The notes: generated from the sequence alone by a model not told the origin. A DNA stretch of 64,000 nucleotides from Spinacia oleracea (GCF_020520425.1 NC_079492.1:112379157-112443156), one strand, 5' to 3'; counted from the first letter of the stretch, positions 22,801 through 35,440 are shown. Numbers and translations: made by a program.

Positions 22801-25352
22801 GGTCTTGCGTAGTTCTTAGCTTAGAAAAATGGTTTCTTAGAATGCCGATTTTAAACAAGTACGTTCGAGTGGAATCGTAATGTTTGAAATAGGGTAGAAT
22901 AAGTGAAGTTTATTATTATTTTAATCTGATGCCTTGCCGTAAGCCAAAATTTTGTAAATTTTTATTTTTTGAGTACATGTATATTTTTTGGTGGTACGTA
23001 TATCTGAATACGTGTTGTACCCCTCCAAGTGTTCGTTATTTTTCCGTGTATATGCGGATAAAATGACGAGCACTTCTGGACAAATTTTAGCAAGCAAAGA
23101 GATTCAGCGCCCAGGCTGGGGCGCTAAAGATTTCGGCGCCCAGCTGTGGGCGCTGAAAATGACTTCTGGGCAGATCTGTTTTGGTGCGCTAGATGCTTCT
23201 TTTTCTTTTAGACTAACTTTAGAGGCGCTTTGCAAAGTTCCTTTTTTATTATTTATTACTTTTTTGTACTTTTCATTTGTCTTCTTTTTTTTTATTCGTG
23301 ACTCAAGACGGTTTGAAAGACGGGTTGAATGAGATAGGATAAGTTGTATAGGTATTAGTCGAGCACGAGGATTACATCAACCAAGGCCAATGAATAGCAT
23401 GGGGACAGCTCAAGGGTATAGGATGTATCCACATAAGTTATATGCTCATTATGCTAATGGTGGCGTAAGAACAGGTTTGGGCTTTGGAAATAATGGGTAT
23501 GACGCACGTGTCAATGACCGTGCATGGTTTGCAGTTGACAGCAAGTTCAGGAACAAGAGTCGAGGTAATGGTTTCTTGGGTTATGGCGATGAGAACATGG
23601 ATGGGTTAAATGAGCTGAACAGGGGCCCCAGAGCGAAGGTGTCTAAGAACATAAGGATTGGAAAGGGTAGACATCGTAGAATTTTATGTAGTTTTTGTGG
23701 CATGATTTGGATTAGTTGACTCAATTCTTTTCCTTCGTTTACTTGGGTAAATTTCGCACTTTGGGAGGTACGGGCTAAGTATTTCATGGCTCGCTCTTTT
23801 CGCTCTCCCTTTTCTCTTTCTCTTTTTTCTTTCTTTGCACTTTGGGAGGTACGGGCTAAGTATTTCATGGCTCGCTCTTTTCGCTCTCCCTTTTCTCTTT
23901 CTCTTTTTTTTCTTTCTTTGCTCGGGATTTTCCCCCCTTTTTATTTAGGCTAAAAGGTAGATGGTTGTGGTCTTTGAGTCACGAGGCGAGACTGAATGAG
24001 CCTCGTTTGGTAGGTCTAGAGTGGACCTTTAATTTGTCTTACTTTGCAAGCGTATTTAGTCATTTCTTAAAATGTGCAAATAGCGTAGATTCAAAATGTT
24101 GTTTTTACCTTATTGAAATTTAACGAAAGAATTACATCGAAAATAATTTTTTACAGTTTTCGGGATGTAATTGGAAGTTGTGATTTAGACTCGAACTTTC
24201 AATAATCTTTCTGATTATAACCCGTGTATGAATACAAGGAGGTGGCCTAGACTCAAACTTATGACGTGGCGTAAGCCTATAATACTTGACCAAGCAACTC
24301 TCAGACTTAGGCTAATTGGACCATAACTTTTGTTGGTTGACACTTCAGATTTTAACCCTTGGGTGTTCATTTGTCGTGCGCCATTTTGCTTAATGTTGGC
24401 AAGGTAGTTAATTGGGGAGATCGAATTTTTTTTTTTGCAAGGCTAGAATCATTAGTGCGGCTTCCCTCTTAGTGTGTATTGCTTTACCCCAATGGTAGCC
24501 TTATGGCATGCCGATTTGGGTATTTTCATGGTTTGTCGTGTTGCATTCATGGAAAATCTTTTAGTCCGTACTTAGTAGTATTTCAAGGAGCGAGTGACTT
24601 GAGAGGACTATGATAGTCGTGACCCAATGTGATCATAAGCCTTGAGGCTATTAATTTTGTGCCAATGGTATTGATACCTTAGGTTCACTTTGGGGGTTGT
24701 GCGACTACGGGGGAATGATTTTCAGAATGTGACTGTTTCCATTTTGCAAATACTATAATATATTCTTTTATTGGTGAGAGAGAGTATTGAGGCCGTAGAC
24801 TCTTAGCAAGGGATGACAATTACATATGGGTGCTTATTGATTTAAATGTTAGGAAGGGAGACTCAATACGGTTTAACCTTTTAACTTGCAGAACGACACC
24901 AAAAATTAGGACCGATTCTATGGATAAGACAACTAAGACTTAGGATTTAGATTGTACTTTGGCATAGCCTAGTCTAGACTCGGATTTATTTTTTATTCGA
25001 ACATTATTTTTCTTGAAAACTTTATTTGAACATTATTTTTTGAATACTTTGCCCATGTGACATTCAAGGTTATTTCAATTAGCGTGCTCGGTTTTGGAGC
25101 CGAACATTGCCGTCGTAGGAGGCCTATCAACGTCACAAAGAGTTATATTTTATTTTTATAAGTCGCTTTTGGAATCGAGTGCTTTTTCATACGCCCTCGT
25201 AGCAAATTTTTTCACGAAAGTTTTTTTTTGCTACGTATTTTCTTAATGTGTGGGCACCGAGGCTGCTGTGCCTGACCAAAAGGCCAGGCAGCAACATCGG
25301 CGCCCAGCAGTGGGCGTGAGAAATATTGGCGCCCAGCCAGGGGCGCTGAAAA
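19885..25352. repeat. Dispersed paired GC palindromes inside the LARD
   Basis: Blocks at about 19891-19945, 21031-21087, 23103-23160 and 25298-25352, plus one in each LTR (17508-17560 and 27108-27163). Each holds two copies of a CGCCCAG-nn-CTGGGCG type palindrome about 30 bp apart, followed by GTTGAAAAT or a variant. The flanks are otherwise dissimilar AT-rich DNA. The ORF fragments with GAQLWALKM arise from these blocks. Confidence 0.85.
23757..23920. repeat. Two-copy 79-bp tandem duplication in the LARD
   Basis: CACTTTGGGAGGTACGGGCT followed by a TTTCGCTCTCCC pyrimidine run, repeated once (from about 23757 and 23836). Confidence 0.85.
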
Positions 25353-26145
25353 TGCGTCCCTGACTGGTGCTCGTTTTCTGTTTGCGTATATTTTTTGTTT
25401 ATCGACTTGATTTTGCGTGCTTGCCTAATAACGTCCTTTACGCGTTGATCAGCGTTGTGGGATCCGTTACAGGCCATCCCGAGCGTCGCTTATTTTTGTG
25501 GCGATCGTTCGGGTTTGCGGAACACGTATTTTGGTATAACTCTTTGGCCAATTGGTTCATGAATGTTTGGGCAATTTTTAAGGTCGTTGGTTTTCTAGCA
25601 TTATTTTCCTAGTATTATTCGTACGCACAATCATAACATAGTCACATAGTTCGCTACACATAACTACATTACAAACATGGATTTGAAAATTAAATATGTC
25701 ACGTAGTTTATGATAGGCTTCTATGGGGTAGTATTTGCGCCTGGCTTGGTACCGCTTCTATCGCAGATCCGACACATGCCCCGGTCGAGGTAGTGCCTTC
25801 AACAGACAAATTTCGTCCCAGAAGGCCAACCCGCAAGTGCAAGCCAAGGGGGCATGCAGGCGAGAGGGACCTAATGAGCGAGCGATTGGGTTCGGGATAG
25901 GTGTACTACCTGCACAAGTACCGAGTGGGCAACATGCGCGGTGTGTGCACCCCCCTATTGGCGAAAAAAGGTATCCTTAGTCCCAACTCCCGAGGGAGCC
26001 GAGATTCGTTATGCGGTTCTTTCCGTTCACATTAATATGCTAATTTTCAGGTCGTCTCAACTTGATGGGGAAATAAACGCGGGGTAGGATCGTTTCACCC
26101 TTCGGCTATTTTGATTACCTACAAGCACGAGTATTTCCTTCACTA

Positions 26146-26163
26146 TCCCCAGTGGAGTCGCCA
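26146..26163 (-). other. Primer-binding site of the LARD
   Basis: The minus strand reads TGGCGACTCCACTGGGGA, 1 bp from the LTR. This form resembles the PBS described for Ogre-type elements (tRNA-Arg, from memory). Confidence 0.75.
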
Positions 26164-26164
26164 C

Positions 26165-27619
26165 TGTGAGGGGGTCGAAAAAGCACGAGGCTAATGCGTG
26201 ACCTCGTCCCTCGTGGGTGTGATGCTTCTTTTTGTCAAATCAAGTGTAATTGGATTTCCTGTGAGTTTACACCCAATTGACTAGTAATATAGGAGTCGCC
26301 ATTCAGTTTTTAACGACAATGAGAAAAACTGACAAAACCCGGTTATCGTGACATAAAGGGAGTGCAATTATGTTTGACCACGACGGCCGTAGGTTCCCTT
26401 GTGATCCCTGGTGGTGGGGATCGCTCAACGTACACCCGCAGGGTAGAGATTGATGGTTCGGGGGACTGTAACTACCGAGAGGAGTACTCGCTCTTCGATA
26501 ACTCCAGAGGCAGGATATCCTTACCAGCTCAGCATAAATAATTGAAGGGACATGCGTTAACTATTAAACTAATCTGAGTTGATTTTATCAATATGCAACA
26601 TATAGTACTAGATCGAACGCGATTATCTGATTTAGATTGCTTTAAGGGACCTAGCATGATAATCCAATTTCCCAAAAATATCATATTTATTAAGCGTGAT
26701 CGAACAATCAGATTTTAGTTAGTTTAACACTTCATAAAAGGGCGAGGAAAGCAATTAAACCATGGAAAAGGGACACATTACGACGCACCCTTGAGAGGTG
26801 TGTCACGGTTCTCAGAAAACTAACCACTTTGATTTTGCTATTTCTCCTTTTATTTAACGAATCTCAAGTTATGGGACAGGATACGTTCTGTTCGATTTAT
26901 GGATCGATTGCGACAGAACGCGTGATCAGTTTTGCAGCGTGAGGCTTAGGCTTAGGGGTTTAGAGTCAATACTCAGAATAATAATTGTGTGTTGTTTTCA
27001 CGTCGAACTTAGGGGTCTATTTATAGGAAAGAGTGGCGTAGAAAGATAGATTTTCAGGAATTTGAATACGAAACGGATTAGGAAAAGAATCCGTCCCAGG
27101 TATTTTCGGCGCCCAGCTCTGGGCGTCAAAGATTTTGGCGCCCAGGGCTGGGCGTTGAAAATAGGGTCTGGCAGAATTCTTTGTCAGATTGGACTCTAGA
27201 GTACGGAGTTCATTAAGAGACTTAATCCGAGTTATTTGGTGCGTATCAATTTACGATGGAATGCGTCTGGACCCTTTACGAACTCTAGGTTCGTTATGAG
27301 TTTAATTAATACGTTAACTCTTTTGTCGAACTGCGATAGGAATAGAATTCCTTTTGCAATTTCTATCTCTTTTAGGATTTATGTTGGAGTGCAACACCTA
27401 ATTCTGACAGGTTTCTATCTTTTTATTCTTACTACTTTTAGCAACTACCCTTTACGGCAGTTACTATTTTTAGCAGGTTTCCGTAAATAGCAGGTTTCGG
27501 GTGATGAAAAGGGGTAATGAGATTCGTTATTTTATAGGAGATGCGTTGTCAAGTGGAGATTTACGTTTTCATCATTGAACCTTCCCTTTCGGGAATGGGG
27601 ACAAAAGTAGGTGTCTACA
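26165..27619 (-). repeat. 5' LTR (right copy) of the LARD
   Basis: 1,455 bp, collinear with 16567-18023. On the minus strand it starts TGTAGACACCTACTTTTGTC and ends in front of the PBS. Confidence 0.92.
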
Positions 27620-30600
27620 GCTGGATCAGCAGTTCTCTCGGGAAATGGTTGTAGACACCATCCTCCATTCTCTTCATAGGGGGTATGATCAGTTCAAGCT
27701 GAACTACAGTATGAATAGTCTGGACAAAACGCTCACTGAACTTCACGGTATGCTGAAGACCGCTGAAAAGACGCTCAAAAGTGATAAGCAAGATGTGCTT
27801 ATGGTGCGTGGGGGCAAGTTCAAGAAATCTGGAAAGAAGAGGAATGCTAAGAAAGGTGGCAACAAGGCCAGCCCAACTAAGCAAACTGGCGCCAAGTCTG
27901 AAAAGAGGAAGGTCAGTCAACCCACTTCTGAATCTGAATGCTTCTACTTCAAGAAGAAGGGGCATTGGAAGAGAGATTGCTTGAAGCTAAAGGAAGATCA
28001 GAAGAACGGAACAGTCGTTCCATCTTCAGGTATTTTCGTTATAGACTGTATACTTGCAAATTCAACTTCTTGGGTATTAGATACAGGTTGTGGCTCACAC
28101 TTATGTTCCAATCCACAGGGACTAAGAAGAAGTAGAAGGTTAAGCAAGGGTGAAGTCGACCTACGAGTGGGAAATGGAGCACGGATTGCTGCATTAGCTG
28201 TAGGAACTTATTATTTGTCGTTGCCCTCTGGGCTAGTATTGGAACTGGAAGAGTGTTTCCATGTTCCAAGTCTTACTAAAAACATCATTTCTGTTTCTTG
28301 CTTAGATGCTAAGGGATTTTCCTTTTTAATAAAAGACAATAGTTGTTCGTTTTATTTTAAAGAGATTTTTTATGGATCTGCTAGATTAGTCAATGGACTT
28401 TATTTATTAGATCACGACAAACAAGTTTATAACATAAATACCAAAAAGGCCAAAAAGGATGATTCAGATCTCACCTATCTGTGGCATTTTCGATTAGGCC
28501 ATATTAACTTGAAACGCATGGAAAGACTTCAAAAGGAAGGAATTCTAGAACCATTTGACTTAGAGGATTATGGTAAGTGCGAATCATGTTTACTTGGCAA
28601 AATGACAAAGCAACCTTTCTCTAAAGTTGGAGAAAGAGCAACTGAACTATTGGGTTTAATCCATACAGATGTATGTGGACCAATGAGTACAAATGCTAGG
28701 GGTGGTTTTAGCTACTTTATCACTTTCACTGATGACTTCAGTAGATATGGTTATGTCTACCTAATGAAGCATAAGTCTGAATCCTTTGACAAATTCAAGG
28801 AATTTCAGAGTGAAGTAGAGAATCAATTAGGCAAGAAGATTAAGGCACTGTGGTCTGATAGAGGCGGTGAATATCTGAGCTATGAATTTGATGACCATCT
28901 GAAAGAATGTGGAATTCTATCAGAATTGACTCCTCCTGGAACACCACAATGGATTGGTGTGTCGGAACGGAGGAACAAAACCTTGCTAGACATGGTTAGA
29001 TCAATGATGGGTCAGGCCGAACTTCTAATATAATTTTGGGGACATGCACTAAATACAACTGCACTCACTATAAATAGAGCTCCGTCTAAAGCTGTTGAAA
29101 AGACTCCATATGAGTTATGGTTTGGAAAGCCTCCAAATGTGTCTTTTCTTAAGATTTGGGGATGTGAAGTATACGTCAAACGATTAATTTCAGACAAACT
29201 TCATCCAAAATCTTACAAATGTATCCTTATGGGCTATCCAAAGGAAACAAAGGGGTATTACTTCTACAATACATCTGTGAACAAGGTGTTTGTTGCTCGA
29301 GATGGTATCTTTTTGGAAAAGAATCACATTTCCAAAATGACAAGTGGGAGAAAAGTAGACCTCGAAGAAATTCGAGTCAAACAACAAACTCTAGAGAATG
29401 TTCAAGATGACATTCAGGATGAAACTTAGAGATCTTTAGAAGTATCTGGTGAGAATCATGGTCAATCTAGAAATGTAACCCCGCGTAGATCGCAGATATA
29501 TAGATCTCAACCGGAAAGGTACTTAGGTATTTTGACGAACGAGAGCTATGACGTTCTATTACTTGAAAGTGATGAACCTGCGACTTCCAAACAAGCTATG
29601 ACGAGCCCTAGCTCCAAGCAATGGCATGAAGCCATGGAATCTGAATTAGACTCCATGTCAGAAAATCAAGTATGGGATTTGGTCGATTTGCCAGATGGCT
29701 ACCAAGCCATTGGAAGCAAATGGGTTTTCAAACTGAAAAAGGACAAGGATGGGAAACTTGAAGTTTTCAAAGCTAGATTGGTTGCAAAAGGTTACAGGCA
29801 AGTCCACGGTGTGGATTACGATGAAACCTTTTCACCAGTTGCAATGCTAAAGTCTATTCGGATAATGTTGGCAATCGCTGCATATTACGATTACGAAATA
29901 TGGCAGATGGATGTCAAAACCGCTTTCTTAAACGGAGTTTTAACATAAACTGTGTTTATGACACAGCCTGAGGGTTTTGAGGATCCAAAGAATGCTAAAA
30001 AGGTATGCAAGCTAAAGAAATCAATCTACGGATTGAAGCAGGCATCAAGGAGCTAGAATATACGTTTTGATGAAGCAGTCAGTGACTTTGGTTTCATCAA
30101 GAACGCAGACGAATCTTGTGTATACAAGAAGGTCAGTGGGAGCAAAATTGCTTTTCTAGTACTATATGTCGACGACATATTACTTATCGGAAATGACATT
30201 CCTATGTTGAACTCTGTCAAGATTTGGCTTGGGAAATGTTTTTCGATGAAGGATCTAGGAGAAGCACAGTACATATTGGGCATCAAGATTTACAAAGATA
30301 GATCTAAAAATATGATTGGACTTAGTCAAAGCACTTATATCAATAAGGTGCTTGAAAGGTTCAAGATGGCAAACTCCAAGCGAGGCTACCTACCCATGTC
30401 TCATGGAATGAGTCTAAGCAAGACTCAGTGCCCCAAAACACTTGATGAGCGTAGACGAATGAGTGGGATTCCATATGCATCATTGATTGGTTCAATAATG
30501 TATGCTATGATATGTACACGCCCGGATGTTGCGTACGCACTCAGTGCTACGAGCAGATACCAGTCAGACCCAGGAGAGGCACATTGGACTGCTGCCAAGA

Positions 30601-31037
30601 ATATTCTGAAGTACCTGAAAAGGCACAAAGATGACTTCCTGGTCTATGGTGGAGATGATGAATTAATTGTTAAAGGCTATACGGACGCAAGTTTCCAAAC
30701 CGACAAAGATGATTTCAGATCACAGTCTGGGTTTGTCTTCTGCCTCAACGGAGGTGCAGTAAGCTGGAAAAGTGCTAAGCAAAGCACCATTGCGGATTCT
30801 ACAACTGAAGCGGAGTACATTGCTGCACATGAAGCAGCAAAGGAAGCTATATGGCTAAGGAAGTTCATAGGTGAACTTGGTGTAGTCCCCTCCATTAAAG
30901 GACCAATAGCCCTATATTGTGATAATAACGGAGCTATTGCACAGGCAAAGGAGCCTAGACACCACCAAAGAGTCAAGCATGTACTTCGTAGATTTCACCT
31001 TCTTTGTAAAACATTATTGGTTAATCATTCACAATAA
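27620..31037 (+). pseudogene. gag 3' part and pol of the copia element, several stops
   Basis: One frame covers the rest of gag (LNYSMNSLDKTL), a zinc knuckle, protease (WVLDTGCGSHLC), integrase, reverse transcriptase and RNase H. Integrase has LWHFRLGHINL...CESCLLGK, then D of HTDVCGP, D of TFTDDFS and E of DRGGEY. RT has VFKARLVAKGYRQ and YVDDILLIGN. RNase H has YTDASF, TTEAEYIA and CDNNGAI. Defects that I can see: the knuckle reads CFYFKKKGHWKRDC, so the second Cys is Phe; in-frame stops at 29031-29033, 29427-29429, 29946-29948 and 30054-30056; and the expected C-terminal RNase H sequence is lost after about 30990, suggesting a frameshift. The first stop lies where the family has a Ser codon before FWGHAL. 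Confidence 0.92.
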
Positions 31038-31810
31038 ATGAATAGAATTCATTTTTCCATTTAATTTGTGGTTTATTAAATGACGAGTCCCTTCAATTTG
31101 ACGATATATTCAAGATAGACTGTCAGGACCAGTCCTGTGACTAAGAAATGTCTATCAAGTGAACTTGAATGTCAAAAGTTGAAAATGGTCCCTGGTCGGA
31201 GTTTTCTATAAATATGGACGCATAGAAAACGTTAGACGACTAGAATGCAAGATGACTAGTAGTTCTGTTTCTTGAATTATGTGGACATGGCAATGTCATA
31301 ATCATTTGCATAGATACTTACTTTGGGAAGACTAGTATCGGACAGACCTATGAAACTTTACTGTAAGAGATGAAAATCCGTCATAAGTAAATTTCATTAA
31401 AATTATTAGACACTAGATCCTCAATACCTGAGTGATTTGAGATTACTTGTTTGAGAACTGCTTACTTTGACGTTGACCAACCGTCGCACCGTAAAAGGAG
31501 GCTATAAAGGCAACGCTCAGGTAATCACCTATCAAACGAAGTCTAATCTCAAGATCGCAAGATTGGGATTGTCCTCCCATAAATCGGGATGAGATGCTTA
31601 AAAGTTGTACAAGGCCACTCGGAGAGCTAGAAACTGTAAAATGCATGGCCGTGCTCGGATGAATCATAGGCTATGATTATCTGTTTATTTGATCAGTTGA
31701 ACTCTGAAACCGAGAAACACCTCTGGACGTAATAAGGATGACAACTCTTACCTTATGTTCAAAAGCAAGCATCGAGCGACAAAGGAATTAGTAAATGCAC
31801 ACTTGTCCCT
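31038..31810 (+). other. 3' untranslated part of the copia element
   Basis: About 770 bp between the end of RNase H and the polypurine tract, with no reading frame of note. This is normal for the group. Confidence 0.6.
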
Positions 31811-31827
31811 AAGGACAAGTGGGAGAC
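31811..31827 (+). other. Polypurine tract of the copia element
   Basis: AAGGACAAGTGGGAGAC directly before the 3' LTR, the expected primer site for plus-strand DNA. Confidence 0.8.
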
Positions 31828-33199
31828 TGAAGGAAATAATGCCCTTGGTCCAAGTATGCATTTAATGTTAAGTCTAATAAATGCGGTTCAGTATTAATTA
31901 ACAAGTTAATAATTCAGTGAGATCAAGTGAGCTGAATGCCTAGCTAGAGGCCGCTTCAGTTCAAGTGGAATTAATGATATTAATCCAGAACTTACTCTTG
32001 ACTGAACCCGTAGGGTCACACAAATAGTACGTAAACGGATCAAGTATTTAATGGCATTAAATACTCCATCTATGGATATTTGGAATCGACGGATCTTGGT
32101 TTCAGTGGGAGCTGAGATCGTCATAAGCAAGAAATGAATACTCCGGAAACGATGATATTGCCGGAAACGGAAATATGGATCGTATCGAAAATATAAATAT
32201 TATCCAAGTCGTAGATGTTGCCGGAAACGGAAACATGGTACGTATCGGAAAATATTATCGGAAATGGAAATATTGCCGGAATCGGAAATATTGCCGGAAA
32301 CGGAAATATTGTCAGAATCGGAAATATTATCGGAATCGGATAATAATTCCGGAAACGGAAATATTAAATATTTGTTCGAAACGGAAATTAATTCCGAAAT
32401 CGGAAATATTAAATATTGTTCGTATCGGCAATAAATTCCGGAATCGAGAATTTAATCGGAAGCGTCTCGTACGAATTAGCATCGGACGAGGCCTGCCAGA
32501 CGAAGGCCCAGCACGAAGTCGGGCCATCGCCCAGCAAGCAAACACGCAACAAACACACGCCAAGCTCGACCAGGCCCAGCGCAAGGCCAGGCCCAGCCAA
32601 GCCTTGGCGCGCGCGCATAATGGGCTGCGGGGCTGTGCGCCGTGCGTGGGCCGCGAGGCTTGCGCATGGGCGTGCGGCTCGTGCGTGCGTGAGTGTTTGT
32701 GAATCCTAAAGCTATCAGGGTTCTACATATTATTAAATCCTAAACCTAAAAGGATAAATTAATTGATTTAGAGTTCTACTAGGATTCTAAGTTAATTAAT
32801 TCGTATCCTAGTAGGATTACAAGACCTTTTCCATAACTCTATAAATAGGTGCCTAGGGTCACATATTTAGATCGAGAATTGAAGTATTCAAAGGTAAAAT
32901 TTTCAAGAAAAATCAGTCACTCTCTTGCCCCATAATAGCCGAATTTCATACTACCTTAAGGGCGATTCTAGTTGGCCAAGCTTAAGGCGGATCCGGACGT
33001 GCTGTGGACTATCTACGGAGGGACGACACTTGGAGTCCTAAAGAATTGTTCTTGTTCGGTTCGGGCGCAGCTAGGGAGGGCAAACTACAAAGTGTATGCA
33101 TCTGAATTATGCTAAATGATTATGTGTTAATAATATGTTTCCTGGCTTTATGGTTTTTCCGCATGATTTATGTTTATTCATATGTATCATAACCTAACA
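31828..33199 (+). repeat. Right (3') LTR of the copia element
   Basis: 1,372 bp, aligned end to end with the left LTR, with about 35 differences by eye, mostly transitions. TATA box at 32840-32847. It is preceded by the polypurine tract. Confidence 0.93.
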
Positions 33200-33204
33200 A
33201 AAGG
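33200..33204. other. Target site duplication, right copy (aaagg)
   Basis: Identical to 12074-12078. Removing 12079-33204 would rejoin the pre-insertion DNA. Confidence 0.9.
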
Positions 33205-34730
33205 AATGGCTATGCATAAGAGAGGAATTGTCGTTAGTTATTGCACTCATATGATGTATGTGGTTATATTTCCTATGCAATGCGTGAAAATGAGCTTAGA
33301 ATATGCATGAAGTAAGCATAGTAGTGCGATGTTTTTTATCATTGTTATTATCCAAGCTTCGACATACTTGGTAAATTCATGTTAGTCACATCACATAGTA
33401 ACAGTGGCAAGTTAAAAGCAAAGAATTGTTAAAATATGGTGGTCCTAAGCGCCCAGGTGACAGGTTTAAAGTTGAAAAAAAAATAAAGTTTTATATAATT
33501 TAAGCGCGTGATATCGTGAGGATTGTGTCACCGGTAATAATATGAAGATTTTGCCACCAGTAATACTAAGAAAAAAGAAAATTAATCTTATAACCCAATT
33601 TTACCACGTATGTAATGAATTTCGAAAACTTGCTTTAATGGTAAGAAGTTGGTTAATATTAGCTATTCTTATTTTGTTTTAATGGTAAAAACGAGTCATG
33701 AATGAATTTATATTTTTACACTACAATAATTTTATGCCAGCAACAACTATTGCTATAGTGGCTAATGAGTATAGCACTAACAAGGTATAACTGAAAAAAT
33801 TCAACACTTAAAACATCTATGGCGGAAAGCCTTTACCGGTACCAACGATAGGAGGAAAGTCCCACTTAATTTGGTTGTTTTATGACCATTTTTCAAAGTT
33901 TTTAGTCACAAGTTATTTCAGTAAGTTAATTGAATTACAACTCTAAATATTTGTGTCAATAAAGGTACCTCAATGACATCATTCTTAAGCCGACTGTAAA
34001 CTCTACTTAATACTCCGAGGGGCTAGTTAATATACTAAAGTAATCAAGACTAATTCCTCTATAAACTAATGGTGTGTACGATCATATTCAAGTCCTTAAG
34101 TATCATTAAAATTATCGTGAATTCGTAACCAGTAACACTAAAACAATTTCATATCATTGTAATAAAGAGTCATGTGCCAAATTGTATGGGTGACCTTCTA
34201 GTCGGCCATTTATACTTTACAGTGCTGCTTGATCGCATTTGATTTATAAATACTTAAGCCCCTAAAACGACAAATTTATTGACTTAGAACAAACTACTCA
34301 CACACTTACTCGTATGATACGTATAAAACTTGTTAAGATAATGCTCGTGCTAATATAATTTTCGTATTAAAAGGGTTGAAGTGTTAACTCCCCACACAAT
34401 ATGATGATGACATGCTAGTATGTCATAAGATCTGCATAATTAAGTACCATCGCTTGTCTGAATGCATGTCCTTTTAAGTTTCACGATTGAAAATTAATCT
34501 ATTACCGGTCAAATTTCGTTACCGCTATTTGAGGTGCATATAAAAAACAAATATTATACTAATAGTTATGAGGATGTTGTGCAATCTCACATATGCATGT
34601 GATTTGGTTAATTATAATTATCACCTTATATTCTCTACAGCAAGATTGCAGGTACTAAATAGCCGGTGTGTTTGAAGTAACTAAAAGGCCGACATCGCAT
34701 ATCAAAGGTGAAATATGGCAACCAATAAAA
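33205..34730. other. Unassigned AT-rich segment right of the copia element
   Basis: No ORF of interest on either strand. A CACTACAATAATTTTATGCC stretch at 33719 resembles a CACTA transposon end but has no partner that I could find. The segment could be the interior of the truncated element whose LTR is at 36290. Confidence 0.3.
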
Positions 34731-34734
34731 TGTA

Positions 34735-35440
34735 TGGAGGTGATCAGTATCTTTGGGGAAAATAAATGCCGTAGGGGCACTCCATTGTGAAGCGTAGCAG
34801 TCCATAAGGAATGGATGTGATCAGTAGCTTTGGGGAAAATAAATGCCGTTAAGGGCACTCCATCGTGAAGCGTAGCAGTCCAACGAAATGTATGGATGTG
34901 ATCAGTAGCTTTGGGGAAAATAAATGCCGTAGGGGCACTCCATTGTGAAGCGTAACAGTCCATAAGGAATGGATGTGATCAGTAGCCTTGGGGAAAATAA
35001 ATGCCGTTAAGGGCACTCCATCGTGAAGCGTAGCAGTCCAACGAAATGTATGGATGTGATCAATAGCTTTGGGAAAAATAAATGCCGTAGGGGCACTCCA
35101 CTGTGAAGCGTAGCAGTCCATAAGGAATGGATGTGATTAGTAGCCTTGGGAAAAATAAATGTCGTTAAGGGAACTCCATCGTGAAGCATAGCAGTCCAAC
35201 GAAATGTATGGATGTGATCAGTAGCTTTGGGAAAATAAATGCCGTAGGGGCACTCCACTGTGAAGCGTAGCAGTCCATAAGGAATGGATGTGATCAGTAG
35301 CTTTGGGGAAAATAAATGTCGTTAAGGGCACTCCATCGTGAAGCGTAGCAGTCCAACGAAATGTATGGATGTGATAAGTAGCTTTGGGTAAATAAATGTC
35401 GTAGGGGCACTCCACTGTGAAGCGTAGCAGTCCATAAGAA
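34735..35440. repeat. Satellite-like array with alternating 77- and 81-bp units
   Basis: Nine monomers containing GGATGTGATCAGTAGCTTTGG and GTGAAGCGTAGCAGTCCA. Start points of GGATGTGA at 34813, 34894, 34971, 35052, 35129, 35210, 35286 and 35367 give spacings 81, 77, 81, 77, 81, 76 and 81. Two monomer types (GCCGTAGGGG versus GCCGTTAAGGG) therefore alternate as a 158-bp dimer. Minus-strand ORFs here are repeat artefacts. Confidence 0.92.

Larger units (their letters stand above)
16567..27619 (-). mobile_element. Large non-autonomous LTR retrotransposon (LARD) nested in copia gag
   Basis: LTRs of about 1.46 kb with TG...CA ends are flanked by gctgg on both sides (16562-16566 and 27620-27624). 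The primer-binding site lies next to the right LTR on the minus strand, and a purine-rich tract (AAAGTGGGGGCTAA on the minus strand) lies next to the left LTR, so the element is on the minus strand. The 8.1-kb interior has no gag, protease, RT or integrase on either strand; the small ORFs are short, T-rich or repeat-derived. Size and structure fit a LARD. The PBS type is like that of Ogre/Tat elements, so such an element is the likely helper (inference). Confidence 0.85.
12079..33199 (+). mobile_element. Ty1/copia LTR retrotransposon (Angela/Tork-like), 21 kb with a nested insertion
   Basis: LTRs of about 1.37 kb begin TGAAGGAAATAATGCCC and end CCTAACA. They are flanked by the same 5 bp, aaagg (12074-12078 and 33200-33204), so both ends are exact. 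A primer-binding site follows the left LTR and a polypurine tract precedes the right one. The order protease-integrase-RT-RNase H identifies copia, and the sequence resembles the Angela/Tork group. Without the 11-kb inner insertion the element would be about 10 kb. By eye the LTRs differ at roughly 35 positions, and gag-pol carries stops, a frameshift and an insertion, so it is a dead but fairly recent copy. Confidence 0.93.

Noticed and set aside
23390..23719. 109-codon plus-strand ORF in the LARD
   Set aside because: Gly/Asn-rich, no recognised domain, on the strand opposite to the element, and isolated. A decayed gene piece is possible but unsupported.
33719..33765. CACTACAATAAT-type start, possible CACTA transposon end
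   Set aside because: No matching inverted end or 3-bp duplication found, so it is only noted.
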